From JASDSY01 sp041441465 (GTDB taxonomy: Bacteria > Muiribacteriota > UBA9980): DNA of 64,000 bases. The translations under genes were made by a program, and so were the position numbers. How positions within the stretch are numbered: position 1 is the stretch's first letter; every line of letters begins with the position of its first letter. The stretch covers positions 124,001 through 188,000 of the forward strand of contig JASDSY010000001.1 in the NCBI GenBank assembly GCA_041441465.1. The letters are read 5' to 3'. The notes below the pieces were generated by a model that saw nothing but the letters and a program-made list of their open reading frames with translations, had not been told where the DNA came from and did no database searches. Below are positions 1-7,935 of the stretch, in pieces.

Positions 1-783
1 CTCGCGTATTTTTAACGATTCGATTTTTATTTTAGAATCCTCTAAAGCCAAAATTGAAACTTCATATTGAGAATAAGCCTTCTGGATATCTTCAGACTGG
101 TAACCGTTTTTTAGTAAAGCCAGCTTCTCACGGGCAGTCCTTACCTGCGCCTCGTTTACGTCAAGCGCCGCTTTAGCCGCTTCAAGCGCCGACTGGGAAA
201 TTAAATTTTTCTGAAAAAGTTCCTTCTGTCTTTCATAACTTTTACGGGCATTATCGTAATTAGCGTTAGCCATGTCAACCTGAGCCTGGCCCTGGGATAT
301 TTCCTCCGGCCTGGAGCCTTTTTTCAATAACTGAAGGTTAGCCCTGTTTAACTCGGCGGTGGCCGTCGCCTTAAGCAGTTCGTTATTATAAGATTTCTTG
401 TCATTATCATAAGAAAGTTTAGCTTTTTCGAGCATCGCTTTCGAAGATTTCAAATCCGCTTCGCACTGTTTAACTTTTAAATTGATATTACGCTTGTCAA
501 GGTAAGCTATAAGATCGCCTTTTTTAACAAAATCTCCCTCGTTAATCTTTAAATGTTCGACATTACCGCCGACCCTCGCCTTGACATCAACGCTCGACAG
601 AGCAGAAATAACGCCCGTACACGAAACAAACGATTCAAATTTTCCGCGGATTACTTTTTTATACTTGGAACTATTTGATGAATCTGCGGAGGTTCCGTTG
701 CTTTTGCTCATGAAAAAATAGTTGAATAATACCAGTAATATGATAAATATTATACTATTTTTTACGGTAATGTACTTTTTCAT
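1..783 (-). CDS. HlyD/AcrA-type membrane fusion protein, 3' end cut by window edge
   Basis: The reading frame is open from the ATG at 783 to the window edge (261 codons, no stop), so the C-terminal part lies outside. It has one N-terminal membrane segment (about residues 8-26), then a biotinyl-lipoyl-like half with a GGNVEHLKINEGDFVKKGD-type sequence (about 70-90), then a long alpha-helical hairpin rich in A, K, E and Q. This is the layout of periplasmic adaptor subunits linking an inner-membrane pump to TolC. It lies 28 nt downstream of the tolC-like gene in the same orientation, so a TetR-controlled efflux or type I-like export operon is likely, with the pump gene beyond the window. Family call is firm; substrate is unknown. 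Confidence 0.88.
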   Translation of the reverse strand, partial: MKKYITVKNSIIFIILLVLFNYFFMSKSNGTSADSSNSSKYKKVIRGKFESFVSCTGVISALSSVDVKARVGGNVEHLKINEGDFVKKGDLIAYLDKRNINLKVKQCEADLKSSKAMLEKAKLSYDNDKKSYNNELLKATATAELNRANLQLLKKGSRPEEISQGQAQVDMANANYDNARKSYERQKELFQKNLISQSALEAAKAALDVNEAQVRTAREKLALLKNGYQSEDIQKAYSQYEVSILALEDSKIKIESLKIRE

Positions 784-811
784 TTTAATTCCTCATTTTT
801 TATCAAATACT

Positions 812-2401
812 TTATTTGTAAAATTCCAGCTCGCCTATGCTTCTCCTGAATTTGCATTTAGCGCTTAAATAACTTCCCTGCGCCTGAATCAAGCCGGTCA
901 TGGAGTTCGCGTAAATGATTTCCGAATCCAGAAGATCGATCATTGTAGCCAATCCGACTTTATACTGTTCGGTCGTTAAAGTTTTGGATAATTCAGAGGA
1001 TTCCACATTTTTCTTCGAGACTTCAATTTTTTCAAATGCTTCGCTCAAATTCAAATATGCCTGAGTTACTTCGTATCTTATGTTTAAAAGCAAGGTAGCC
1101 ATCTTCTGTTCTTCCGATTTTATTTTTTCCCTGATTTCGCCTATTTTATTTTCAGTTAAAGAGCCGTTAAATATAGGCATACTCAACATACCGGTAACTG
1201 AAAAAGATTTCTTTTTCGAGTCGGAGCCGTTATCGAAAGCCAGGCCTGCTCCGGAACCGATTGAAAACTGCGGCATCTTTTCAACCTCGACCTGATGCAG
1301 CTGTATCTTTAAATAATCAATGGAAGCCTGCTGCGACTTTACTTCTGTTCTATTGGCGACAGCCGCTGCTATAGATTTTTCGAGGTTTACGTCAAAGGTG
1401 TCGTATTTCAGGTCCTCGGTAAGCGCAAGAGCCTCATTTTCCATAAGTCCCATTGAAATCAGCAGGGAAAGGTTTGATTTTTTCGTATTATTCTGAGCGG
1501 TTATAAGAGCGAGTTTTTTTTCATAAGTATTAGCCTGCGCCCTTATCAAATCTGTTTTAGGAGATATGCCTACATTGAAATTGGCTTCGGCGAGTTCCTG
1601 ATGTAAAATCGAACTTTTCAAAGTATCTTCCGCAACTTTTTCAAGCTTTTTAGTCGTAATTGCGTTGTAAAAATTCTGAGCTACCGTTAAATATACGTCA
1701 AGTTTGGTCTTAGCGTAATTTAATTCTGATATTTCAAGATTTTTCGAAGCGGTTTTTACGTTATCCTGAAGCTTTCCCCAGTCATAGACAACCTGACTAT
1801 AAGTCAAATTGGCGCTGCGCGAGCCTGAATGGCTGTTAACGGTATTTCCATTTTGAGTATTTTCATTATCAGTCCAGGCTGTTTGCCCGTTTAAATTAAC
1901 CTGCGGTTTCAACCCTGATTTCGCCTGATTCAGCTTATACTTCTGCGAATCATAGTTATACTTTGCGTCGAGTATCTGAGGGTTTTTTTCTGCCGCTATC
2001 TCTATACACTTCTGAAGGTCGGCTTTAATAAGTTTACAGTCGGATTTTTCACCCGTAACCTTAACTTCAGAAGTCGAAATGGAAGATAAAATATCATTTT
2101 TAACCGTTTTTCCGGAATCGAGCTGCATCGAGCTTGAAATAACCGACTCGGTTGTAGCGGCTTTTGAAAAATCATTCACTGCCGGCGAAGGTTCCGAAAC
2201 GACAGGCTTGCTATTTCCAGCCCGGCCGTTTTTTTCCATAATCTTTTTTTGATAAAGTTTATTGAGATAATCGCTTTTGTTAATCTTTACCTCGGCAGTG
2301 GCATCGCTTTTCGCCGAAGAAAATGAACTCGAAGCCAACAATACAGTAAACGCAACACTGACAGCAGCAATGTTTTTTAATTTTTTTTCTGATATGTACA
2401 C
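812..2401 (-). CDS. TolC-family outer membrane efflux protein
   Basis: This 529-residue protein has a signal peptide (hydrophobic segment about residues 10-28, then SSAKS), a low-complexity linker, then from about residue 125 the TolC repeat pattern. Typical segments are the opening ADLQKCIEIAAEKNPQI and the later repeat half. It forms the outer-membrane/periplasmic tunnel for the adaptor encoded next. The start is GTG at 2401, sharing one base with the TAG stop of the upstream small gene (TAGTG). A GAAGGTGG ribosome site lies 7 nt before it, so translational coupling is likely. The roughly 100-residue Ser/Lys-rich stretch before the first TolC repeat is longer than in many TolC proteins. Confidence 0.9.
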   Translation of the reverse strand: MYISEKKLKNIAAVSVAFTVLLASSSFSSAKSDATAEVKINKSDYLNKLYQKKIMEKNGRAGNSKPVVSEPSPAVNDFSKAATTESVISSSMQLDSGKTVKNDILSSISTSEVKVTGEKSDCKLIKADLQKCIEIAAEKNPQILDAKYNYDSQKYKLNQAKSGLKPQVNLNGQTAWTDNENTQNGNTVNSHSGSRSANLTYSQVVYDWGKLQDNVKTASKNLEISELNYAKTKLDVYLTVAQNFYNAITTKKLEKVAEDTLKSSILHQELAEANFNVGISPKTDLIRAQANTYEKKLALITAQNNTKKSNLSLLISMGLMENEALALTEDLKYDTFDVNLEKSIAAAVANRTEVKSQQASIDYLKIQLHQVEVEKMPQFSIGSGAGLAFDNGSDSKKKSFSVTGMLSMPIFNGSLTENKIGEIREKIKSEEQKMATLLLNIRYEVTQAYLNLSEAFEKIEVSKKNVESSELSKTLTTEQYKVGLATMIDLLDSEIIYANSMTGLIQAQGSYLSAKCKFRRSIGELEFYK

Positions 2402-2613
2402 TAATGAACCACCTTCATAATATAATTTTTCACGTTACCTGAAAGACTGTATATAATTGAATTTTTTATTTTAATCAAAAGGTCGTGGCTTATATCATCT
2501 TTCAAAAGCACGCTAACGGTGCCGCTGTGCGATTTCAAACTATTGATCTCGCCATTCGCTTTCAATATATCAAATATTTTTTCAGCGGGATTGCCTATTA
2601 TTTGCAGCTTCAT
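2401..2613 (-). CDS. small conserved-looking protein coupled to tolC-like gene
   Basis: A 70-residue protein of no family I recognise. It has a compact alpha/beta pattern (MKLQIIGNPAEKIFDILKAN..., then a hydrophobic strand VSVLLKDD) and no signal peptide or membrane segment, so it is probably cytoplasmic. I chose the ATG at 2613 over one 7 codons upstream (2634) because AAGGGG lies 6 nt before it. Its stop overlaps the GTG start of the tolC-like gene, and the TetR gene is just upstream, so it is part of the efflux operon. Function cannot be inferred; small-molecule sensing or pump regulation would be guesses. Confidence 0.7.
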   Translation of the reverse strand: MKLQIIGNPAEKIFDILKANGEINSLKSHSGTVSVLLKDDISHDLLIKIKNSIIYSLSGNVKNYIMKVVH

Positions 2614-2699
2614 AACACACCCCTTATACTTCATGATTATATAACGGAATTGTTAAGTTATAGTTAAGGTTAAATTTAATTTTGTTAATTTTTGATTTG

Positions 2700-3347
2700 C
2701 TATTTCTTTGCCTTTGATTTCGCCGGCGCTGCCTTAACTTTAACATCTTTATTCAAAAGTCCGTTCAAGAATATCTCCGATATTGTTTCGGCAAGGTGTT
2801 TATAAGAAAGCCCTTTAAGCTGTTTCGGAAAAAGACCTTCCTTCCACATCACGAGATTGACTGTAATGCTTATCATGATCGTAGCTACCGCATCAACATC
2901 TAAATTTCTGAATGCTTTGGCGTCGATTTTTTCTGAAAGGAACTGCTTAACATAATTCAAAATGCCCTTTAATAATTTTTTGTAAAACATATCTGAAAGT
3001 TTCGGATTGGCCATAGCTTCATGCATGAATATGGACATTATCTGAAAATCCTTCGAAATCGAGTTAAATCTTTCAAGATAAAATGCCTTAAAAAATTCTT
3101 CGGCAGGAAGATTGCGGGATTTTTCAGAAAAATGTTCGAAATATTTTTCCATTTCTTTTTTCAAAAGCGCCTGGAGTATCTCTTCTTTGCTTTTAAAATA
3201 AATGTAAATTGTGCCTACCGCCATTTCAGCCAGGTTTGCAATTTCACGGATAGTCGAACGATGAAACCCGTTTTTAGCGAATATCTCTGTGCTCGCTTCC
3301 AAAATAAGTTCTCTTTTGTCTAATTTCACTTTACGTTCTTTTTTCAT
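2700..3347 (-). CDS. TetR/AcrR-family transcriptional regulator
   Basis: A 215-residue protein with the N-terminal TetR helix-turn-helix (about residues 10-56): ILEASTEIFAKNGFHRST, then IREIANLAEMAVGTIYIYF, then KSKEEIL. The C-terminal helical ligand-binding domain is divergent, as usual, and ends in a Lys/Ala-rich tail. It heads the run TetR - small protein - TolC - HlyD on one strand and most likely represses this export operon and itself. An inverted repeat at 3439-3458 upstream is a plausible operator. Ligand unknown. Confidence 0.92.
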   Translation of the reverse strand: MKKERKVKLDKRELILEASTEIFAKNGFHRSTIREIANLAEMAVGTIYIYFKSKEEILQALLKKEMEKYFEHFSEKSRNLPAEEFFKAFYLERFNSISKDFQIMSIFMHEAMANPKLSDMFYKKLLKGILNYVKQFLSEKIDAKAFRNLDVDAVATIMISITVNLVMWKEGLFPKQLKGLSYKHLAETISEIFLNGLLNKDVKVKAAPAKSKAKK

Positions 3348-3438
3348 TTCAAATCATCTCTTTCTTTTTAAAATTGGGTTTAAATACCTTAAGGCAAATT
3401 ATCGGCATTTTTTTTATTAACGTTACATAAAAATATAT

Positions 3439-3458
3439 ATGAATTAAAGTTCATTCAT
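3439..3458. promoter_or_regulatory. candidate TetR operator (inverted repeat)
   Basis: ATGAAT and ATTCAT arms separated by 8 nt lie about 90-110 bp upstream of the tetR start. A second AT-rich palindrome, TTCATTATGAA, is at 3504-3514. TetR proteins commonly bind palindromes of this size in their own promoters. The region is AT-rich, so chance palindromes are possible. Confidence 0.35.
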
Positions 3459-3571
3459 TTTTTGCGCGTCCGTTTAAAACGAAAACGCTTTTATTTATTA
3501 CTTTTCATTATGAATATTATTTCATTTTTATCTATTTTTTTACCGGTCCCTAAATAAAATTATCACGAAAT

Positions 3572-3616
3572 AAAAAAAACAAGCATATACTTCGAATGAA
3601 GAATATGCTTGTTTTT
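3572..3616 (-). terminator. intrinsic terminator, possibly bidirectional
   Basis: An 11-bp stem (AACAAGCATAT with ATATGCTTGTT), one mismatched step, then a CTTC/GAAG top with loop GAAT. It is flanked by an A-run on one side and a T-run on the other. It sits between the 3' end of the endonuclease-family gene and the tetR promoter region and should end the minus-strand transcript. Confidence 0.8.
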
Positions 3617-3664
3617 TATAGATGCCGATTTAACTCATGTATTTCCGGCAAAATGAACGCCGCT

Positions 3665-3684
3665 ATGACTGAACACTCAGTCAT
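3665..3684. repeat. perfect 8-bp inverted repeat
   Basis: ATGACTGA and TCAGTCAT are separated by ACAC. It lies between the end of the endonuclease-family gene and its terminator, so it would be a small hairpin in that 3' untranslated region or a protein-binding palindrome. No partner is identified. Confidence 0.5.
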
Positions 3685-3750
3685 CATCCGCGCCGCGCCA
3701 TTCACGCAATGTTCATTTTTAACCGCTTATAATTTTACCTCGCAGTTTTT

Positions 3751-4731
3751 TCATTTTTCGCCGATGCCGCCTTTTTTCAATTTTTTGAATATATCGTTCA
3801 TTTCGGCGGGCTCGGTTTCATTCCCTTCGGCGCCTTTAGCGGCGTCATTTTTCAATGTCGTAATTTCTTTTCTCGCTGTCATCTCAAGCTCCGCTACAAG
3901 GATATTATGATCCGATGCAGCTCCGGATTTTAACACATAGGTTTTAAGTACTTTAAAATCACCCTTCGACAGGAAAATATGATCGATTCCCTTACCGGTT
4001 CCGTCTTTTTTAAAAGGCAATGTTATTTTTTTTGTTTTATTACCGGAAAGTTCCCATGCCTCGTCAAATCTTTCATTCATCAGCTTATATGAATCGCTTC
4101 CTATTTCCGTGTTAAAATCGCCGGTGACAATCAGAGGAGTTTTTATTTTAGATAATTCCTTTAAAAGTTCTTTAACCTGACCGGCTCTGGCTTCCTCGGG
4201 GAACCCGAGATGTGTCGTGACGAATGCTATTTTTCGCCCCTTGATTTCGACAAAAGAGATAAGGGCGATCCTTGTTTCAGAGGCTGCACCGCCTGTATCG
4301 CCTCTGGATTCATACCTTAACGTCTTAGTTTCCGATAATTTATACCTGGAAAGAATTGCATTTCCCTGCTGCAAAAGTAATCCCAGCGCTTTAGAATAAG
4401 CGACATCCCAGAAACTATGCATATTTAATTTTTTAGCGATGTATTTATCGTTTGAAATATAACCGCTTGTCAAACGATGGCGGCTGACTTCCTGTATTCC
4501 AATCAAATCGGCTTTTAACTCATCTAATTTTTTAACGCAAAGATCAAGATAATCGTTGCCGACTATTTTTTTTGAATCATTAGGCTTGCCCTGGCCATTA
4601 GCAATGTTAAACGAAACCACATCTATCTGGATATTACCGCTGCCGGCCATCACCCCGTCCGGTAATAAAAATGCCGCAAACAAAATCCATGTAAATATAA
4701 AAACCCCTAAAAAGCACTTTGTTTTTTTCAT
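3751..4731 (-). CDS. secreted endonuclease/exonuclease/phosphatase (EEP) family protein
   Basis: About 326 residues: a signal peptide (MKKTKCFLGVFIFTW..., cleavage near VMA-GSG) and a complete EEP metal-dependent fold. Visible landmarks are a VVSFNIANG start, the catalytic Glu in GIQEVSRHR, TTHLGF, the TGDFNTE Asp/Asn motif, GIDHIF, and the terminal SDHN histidine. Family members cleave nucleic acid, sphingomyelin or phosphoinositide phosphodiesters; the substrate here cannot be read. I chose the ATG at 4731 because GGGAG lies 7 nt upstream and the signal peptide begins there; a longer frame runs to 4824. The C-terminal 45 residues are charged and low-complexity. Confidence 0.88.
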   Translation of the reverse strand: MKKTKCFLGVFIFTWILFAAFLLPDGVMAGSGNIQIDVVSFNIANGQGKPNDSKKIVGNDYLDLCVKKLDELKADLIGIQEVSRHRLTSGYISNDKYIAKKLNMHSFWDVAYSKALGLLLQQGNAILSRYKLSETKTLRYESRGDTGGAASETRIALISFVEIKGRKIAFVTTHLGFPEEARAGQVKELLKELSKIKTPLIVTGDFNTEIGSDSYKLMNERFDEAWELSGNKTKKITLPFKKDGTGKGIDHIFLSKGDFKVLKTYVLKSGAASDHNILVAELEMTARKEITTLKNDAAKGAEGNETEPAEMNDIFKKLKKGGIGEK

Positions 4732-4812
4732 AAAGCAGCTCCCGCTATATTTTATAGGCCACAAACATGCAGCCGGAGAATTTCCAAATATTTTTAATGC
4801 CATGATGATAAC

Positions 4813-4841
4813 ATAATATATCAAAATTAAATAAGATTCAA
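4813..4841 (-). promoter_or_regulatory. sigma-70 type promoter for the EEP-family gene
   Basis: On the minus strand TTGAAT - 17 nt - TATTAT. Predicted start near 4806, giving a 75-nt leader to the chosen ATG at 4731. An in-frame ATG at 4803 would be almost leaderless from this promoter, leaving some doubt about the start. Confidence 0.55.
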
Positions 4842-5038
4842 TACGTTAAGATTTTTTATCATATTTTTTATTTTCAGCTCATGTAATAACATACTGGATA
4901 TTTATTTATAAAGTGCCGTTTTTAATTATAGAAAAAACTAATAATATTTACATTTTTTATTATATAGTAATTTATCATCAATCAGCGTGAAAAATATAAA
5001 AATAAAGTATTTTACTTAATAATAGCATCAATATTTTA

Positions 5039-5067
5039 TTGACATTACGCGGTTATTGGTATATAAT
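5039..5067 (+). promoter_or_regulatory. consensus sigma-70 promoter of the microcompartment operon
   Basis: TTGACA (5039-5044), 17-nt spacer, TATAAT (5062-5067): both hexamers match the consensus exactly. Predicted start about 5074, so the pduL leader is roughly 68 nt. Such a perfect promoter suggests strong basal expression or a repressor acting on it. Confidence 0.85.
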
Positions 5068-5141
5068 ATTAAAAAAATTAAAACAATGAATTGCGTTTTA
5101 ATTTTTTAAGAAATTATTTAAATAGAAAGCCTGGAGATTTT

Positions 5142-5750
5142 ATGGTAGTTTACAATCACGATCTTGAAAAATTAGTCGAAGAAAACAAAGTTCCCGTTTC
5201 TGGCTCAAACCGCCATGTCCATTTAAGTCCCGAACACCTCGAATTACTTTTCGGTAAAGGATATCAATTAAAATCAATTAAAAATCTTTCGCAGCCCGGC
5301 CAATTTGCAGCCGACGAATGCGTGACACTGTCAGGCCCGAAGGGCGAAAAAAAAGGCGTCAGGATACTCGGCCCGGTCCGCGGTAATACGCAGGTAGAGC
5401 TTTTAGCCGGCGACTGCATACAGCTAGGCATTCCAATGTGCGTTAGAAATTCAGGCGAAATTGCAGGAAGCCCTGGAATAAAAATTACAGGCCCGAACGG
5501 TACCGTTGAAATAAAGGAAGGCGCAATAATTGCCGCCAGACATATACACATGCATACCGACGAAGCTAAAAAATACGGTTATAAGGATAAAGACAAAGTA
5601 TCGGTACGTACATTCGGCGACAGAGCGGTAACGTTTCACAACGTGTTAATAAGAGTCCACAATGAATACGCCCTTGACATGCATATAGACCTCGAAGAAA
5701 TTAACGCGGCGTTTTTAAAAAACGGCGAGCTCGTCCAGATTATACGTTAA
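5142..5750 (+). CDS. pduL: PduL-type phosphate acyltransferase (phosphotransacylase)
   Basis: PduL converts an acyl-CoA (acetyl- or propionyl-CoA) and phosphate to acyl phosphate and CoA, recycling CoA inside catabolic microcompartments. The 202-residue protein keeps the zinc-binding histidines: H25 and H27 in SNRHVHLS, and H134, H136, H138 in AARHIHMH. Both PduL beta-barrel halves are present (GPKGEKKGVRILGPVRGNTQVE-like). The ATG at 5142 has TGGAG upstream; an in-frame TTG at 5091 is unlikely. The first 18 residues form a short charged helix that could be an encapsulation peptide (inference). First gene of the operon with a BMC-P protein and an aldehyde dehydrogenase. Confidence 0.93.
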   Translation: MVVYNHDLEKLVEENKVPVSGSNRHVHLSPEHLELLFGKGYQLKSIKNLSQPGQFAADECVTLSGPKGEKKGVRILGPVRGNTQVELLAGDCIQLGIPMCVRNSGEIAGSPGIKITGPNGTVEIKEGAIIAARHIHMHTDEAKKYGYKDKDKVSVRTFGDRAVTFHNVLIRVHNEYALDMHIDLEEINAAFLKNGELVQIIR

Positions 5751-5863
5751 TAAAAATGCTTTAGCTGCCGGCGTAATTTTACTTTTAATTAAGAAAAATA
5801 TACAGTCAATTAAGGCATATAAAATTTCAATATAAACTTTAATTTAAGGCAGGTCGAATCACT

Positions 5864-6157
5864 TTGATATTAGGCAAGATTGCAGGTTCAATCGTTTCAA
5901 CAAAAAAAGATGAAGGTCTGGTCGGCATGAAGCTTTTGATCGTCCAGCAGTATACCGTCGATTTAAAGCCGACATCAAATTATGTAGTTGCCGTAGATTC
6001 AGTAGGCGCCGGTTCTAATGAATATGTGCTCATAGTTTCCGGATCGTCGGCGCGCGCCACAAAGCGCACCGAAGGCAAACCCGTTGACGCAGTCGTCGTC
6101 GGCATAGTCGATTCGCTTTACCTTAACGGCCAAAAAGAAGAACAAAAATTGCACTAA
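5864..6157 (+). CDS. BMC-P (EutN/CcmL family) pentameric shell vertex protein
   Basis: A 97-residue protein beginning MILGKIAGSIVSTKKDEGLVG and containing VAVDSVGAGSNEYVLI and the GIVDSL end, all typical of EutN/CcmL/PduN vertex proteins that cap the corners of bacterial microcompartments. The start is TTG at 5864 with AAGGCAGG upstream; no nearby ATG preserves the conserved N-terminus. It lies 113 nt after pduL and 76 nt before the aldehyde dehydrogenase. It shows that the two neighbouring enzymes work in a protein-shelled organelle. Confidence 0.93.
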   Translation: MILGKIAGSIVSTKKDEGLVGMKLLIVQQYTVDLKPTSNYVVAVDSVGAGSNEYVLIVSGSSARATKRTEGKPVDAVVVGIVDSLYLNGQKEEQKLH

Positions 6158-6233
6158 TCAAATATCATAAATTCATTGAAATTTAGTTCAATAAAATAAA
6201 TTTATCATTCGGGTTTGAAAGTGAGGAAGTTTA

Positions 6234-7643
6234 ATGTTTCCTAATGAACTGCAAATAAAAAAAATAGTCGAAGATGTTGTAAAAAAAATCAATACGGGCG
6301 AATATCAAGCTCCGGTAAAATCGTCAGGCACATCGATGCACGGCATTTTCCAAAATATCGATGATGCGGTAAACGCAGCATCTTTCGCATTTTCCGAATT
6401 CCGTAAAGTTTCCTTAGAAAAACGCGAGGAAATGATCCGCGCCATGCGCGAAGTCTCCATTCAAAACGCCGATGTTCTGGCGCGGGAAGCATGCGAAGAG
6501 ACAAAAATGGGCCGCGTAGCCGACAAAATCCAAAAAATCTTACTTTCGGCTCGTAAAACCCCTGGCCTCGAAGTTTTGACCGGCAATGTCAAAACCGGAG
6601 ATAAAGGTATGACGATCGAAGAATTTGCGCCTTACGGAATCATAGCCTCCATCACTCCTTCGACAAATCCCGCAGCGACAGTAATTAACAACTCAATTTC
6701 TATGATTGCAGGCGGAAATGCAGTGGTTTATAACTTCCATCCCAATGCGAGAAAAACCAGTTCGAAAATGATGGCGCTTTTAAACGACGCAATATATTCG
6801 GTCGGCGGTCCTAAAAATCTTCTTACGACCGTTGAAAATCCTACTATGGAATCATCAAACGCCTTAATGAAGCATCCTTTGATAAAATTGGTCTGCGTTA
6901 CCGGCGGTCCCGGAGTAGTCAAAGCCGCTTTCATGTCCGGCAAAAAAGTAATCGCGGCCGGCCCGGGCAATCCGCCTGTCGTAGTTGACGAAACGGCTGA
7001 TCTTGACCAGGCGGCGCGCGACATAGTGAACGGTGCATCATTCGATAATAACATAATGTGCATCGCCGAAAAAGAATGTATTGCTCTCAACGGCATTTTT
7101 GACCGCTTAAAAGAAAAAATGAAACAATACGGCGCTTTTGAAATAAAAGGCGAAGAAATTAACCGCCTGGTTAAGGTGTTATTCAACGATAAAGGCGAGT
7201 TAATCCGGAAATGGTGCGGCAAAGACGCTAAAGTTATACTCAAAGAAATAGGAATTAATGTTTCTGATGAAATAAAGCTTGTAATCGCTGAAGTCGACAG
7301 GAAACACCCGTTTGTAGAGGAAGAAATGCTTATGCCGGTGCTGCCGCTTATCAGAGCGGGCAATATCGACGAAGCGATAGCGATAGCTGTCGAATCGGAG
7401 CACGGCTTTAACCATACCGCAATGATGCATTCTAAAAACGTTGAAAATCTTCACAAAATGGCTGTCGCAGTCAATACGACTATATTCGTTAAAAACGGAC
7501 CGTCTTACGCCGGCCTGGGTTTTAACGGTGAAGGACACACCACTCTTACAATCGCAGGCTCAACCGGCGACGGCATAACAACGGCAAGGAATTTCACAAG
7601 ACCGCGCCGTTGCGTACTGGTTGACTATTTCAGAATAGTTTAA
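6234..7643 (+). CDS. CoA-acylating aldehyde dehydrogenase (PduP/EutE-like), microcompartment type
   Basis: It oxidises an aldehyde with NAD+ and CoA to acyl-CoA, the substrate of the adjacent PduL. The 469-residue protein has the ALDH superfamily fold with catalytic cysteine C276 in NNIMCIAEKE, preceded by the AAGPGNPPVVVD cofactor region. The N-terminal 18 residues (MFPNELQIKKIVEDVVKK) form an amphipathic helix followed by a linker, the usual form of an encapsulation peptide for microcompartment cargo. Length and order match PduP/EutE. No diol or glycerol dehydratase, ethanolamine lyase or aldolase is in the window, so the aldehyde is unknown. The operon ends at the terminator at 7667. Confidence 0.93.
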   Translation: MFPNELQIKKIVEDVVKKINTGEYQAPVKSSGTSMHGIFQNIDDAVNAASFAFSEFRKVSLEKREEMIRAMREVSIQNADVLAREACEETKMGRVADKIQKILLSARKTPGLEVLTGNVKTGDKGMTIEEFAPYGIIASITPSTNPAATVINNSISMIAGGNAVVYNFHPNARKTSSKMMALLNDAIYSVGGPKNLLTTVENPTMESSNALMKHPLIKLVCVTGGPGVVKAAFMSGKKVIAAGPGNPPVVVDETADLDQAARDIVNGASFDNNIMCIAEKECIALNGIFDRLKEKMKQYGAFEIKGEEINRLVKVLFNDKGELIRKWCGKDAKVILKEIGINVSDEIKLVIAEVDRKHPFVEEEMLMPVLPLIRAGNIDEAIAIAVESEHGFNHTAMMHSKNVENLHKMAVAVNTTIFVKNGPSYAGLGFNGEGHTTLTIAGSTGDGITTARNFTRPRRCVLVDYFRIV

Positions 7644-7666
7644 TCAAAATAAAACGATATAGATAT

Positions 7667-7705
7667 AAAAAAGGGACTGACTTGAATAAAGCCGGTCCCT
7701 TTTTT
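7667..7705 (+). terminator. intrinsic terminator of the microcompartment operon
   Basis: AAAAAGGGACTG pairs with CGGTCCCTTTTTT (one G.T pair), followed by a run of T. It lies 24 nt after the aldehyde dehydrogenase stop. The following 230 bases up to 7935 hold nothing I can identify. Confidence 0.85.
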
Positions 7706-7935
7706 GTTTATCCGAAAAACACTCTTAAAATTAAATAAGTTCTCATAAGTATCATTTTAAGTTTATAATCTCAAATTTTTTAGTGAGTAAAATTATTTTA
7801 TCGATATTTTTAGTTTCGCTTGAAACAAAATTTTTTTATCTATAGTTTCAATTTCTATTGTTATTTTTTTGATTACATGCCCGCCTTAAACAGCAAATTT
7901 AATTTAAGCGTCTTACTAAAAAAATCTCATTATTT

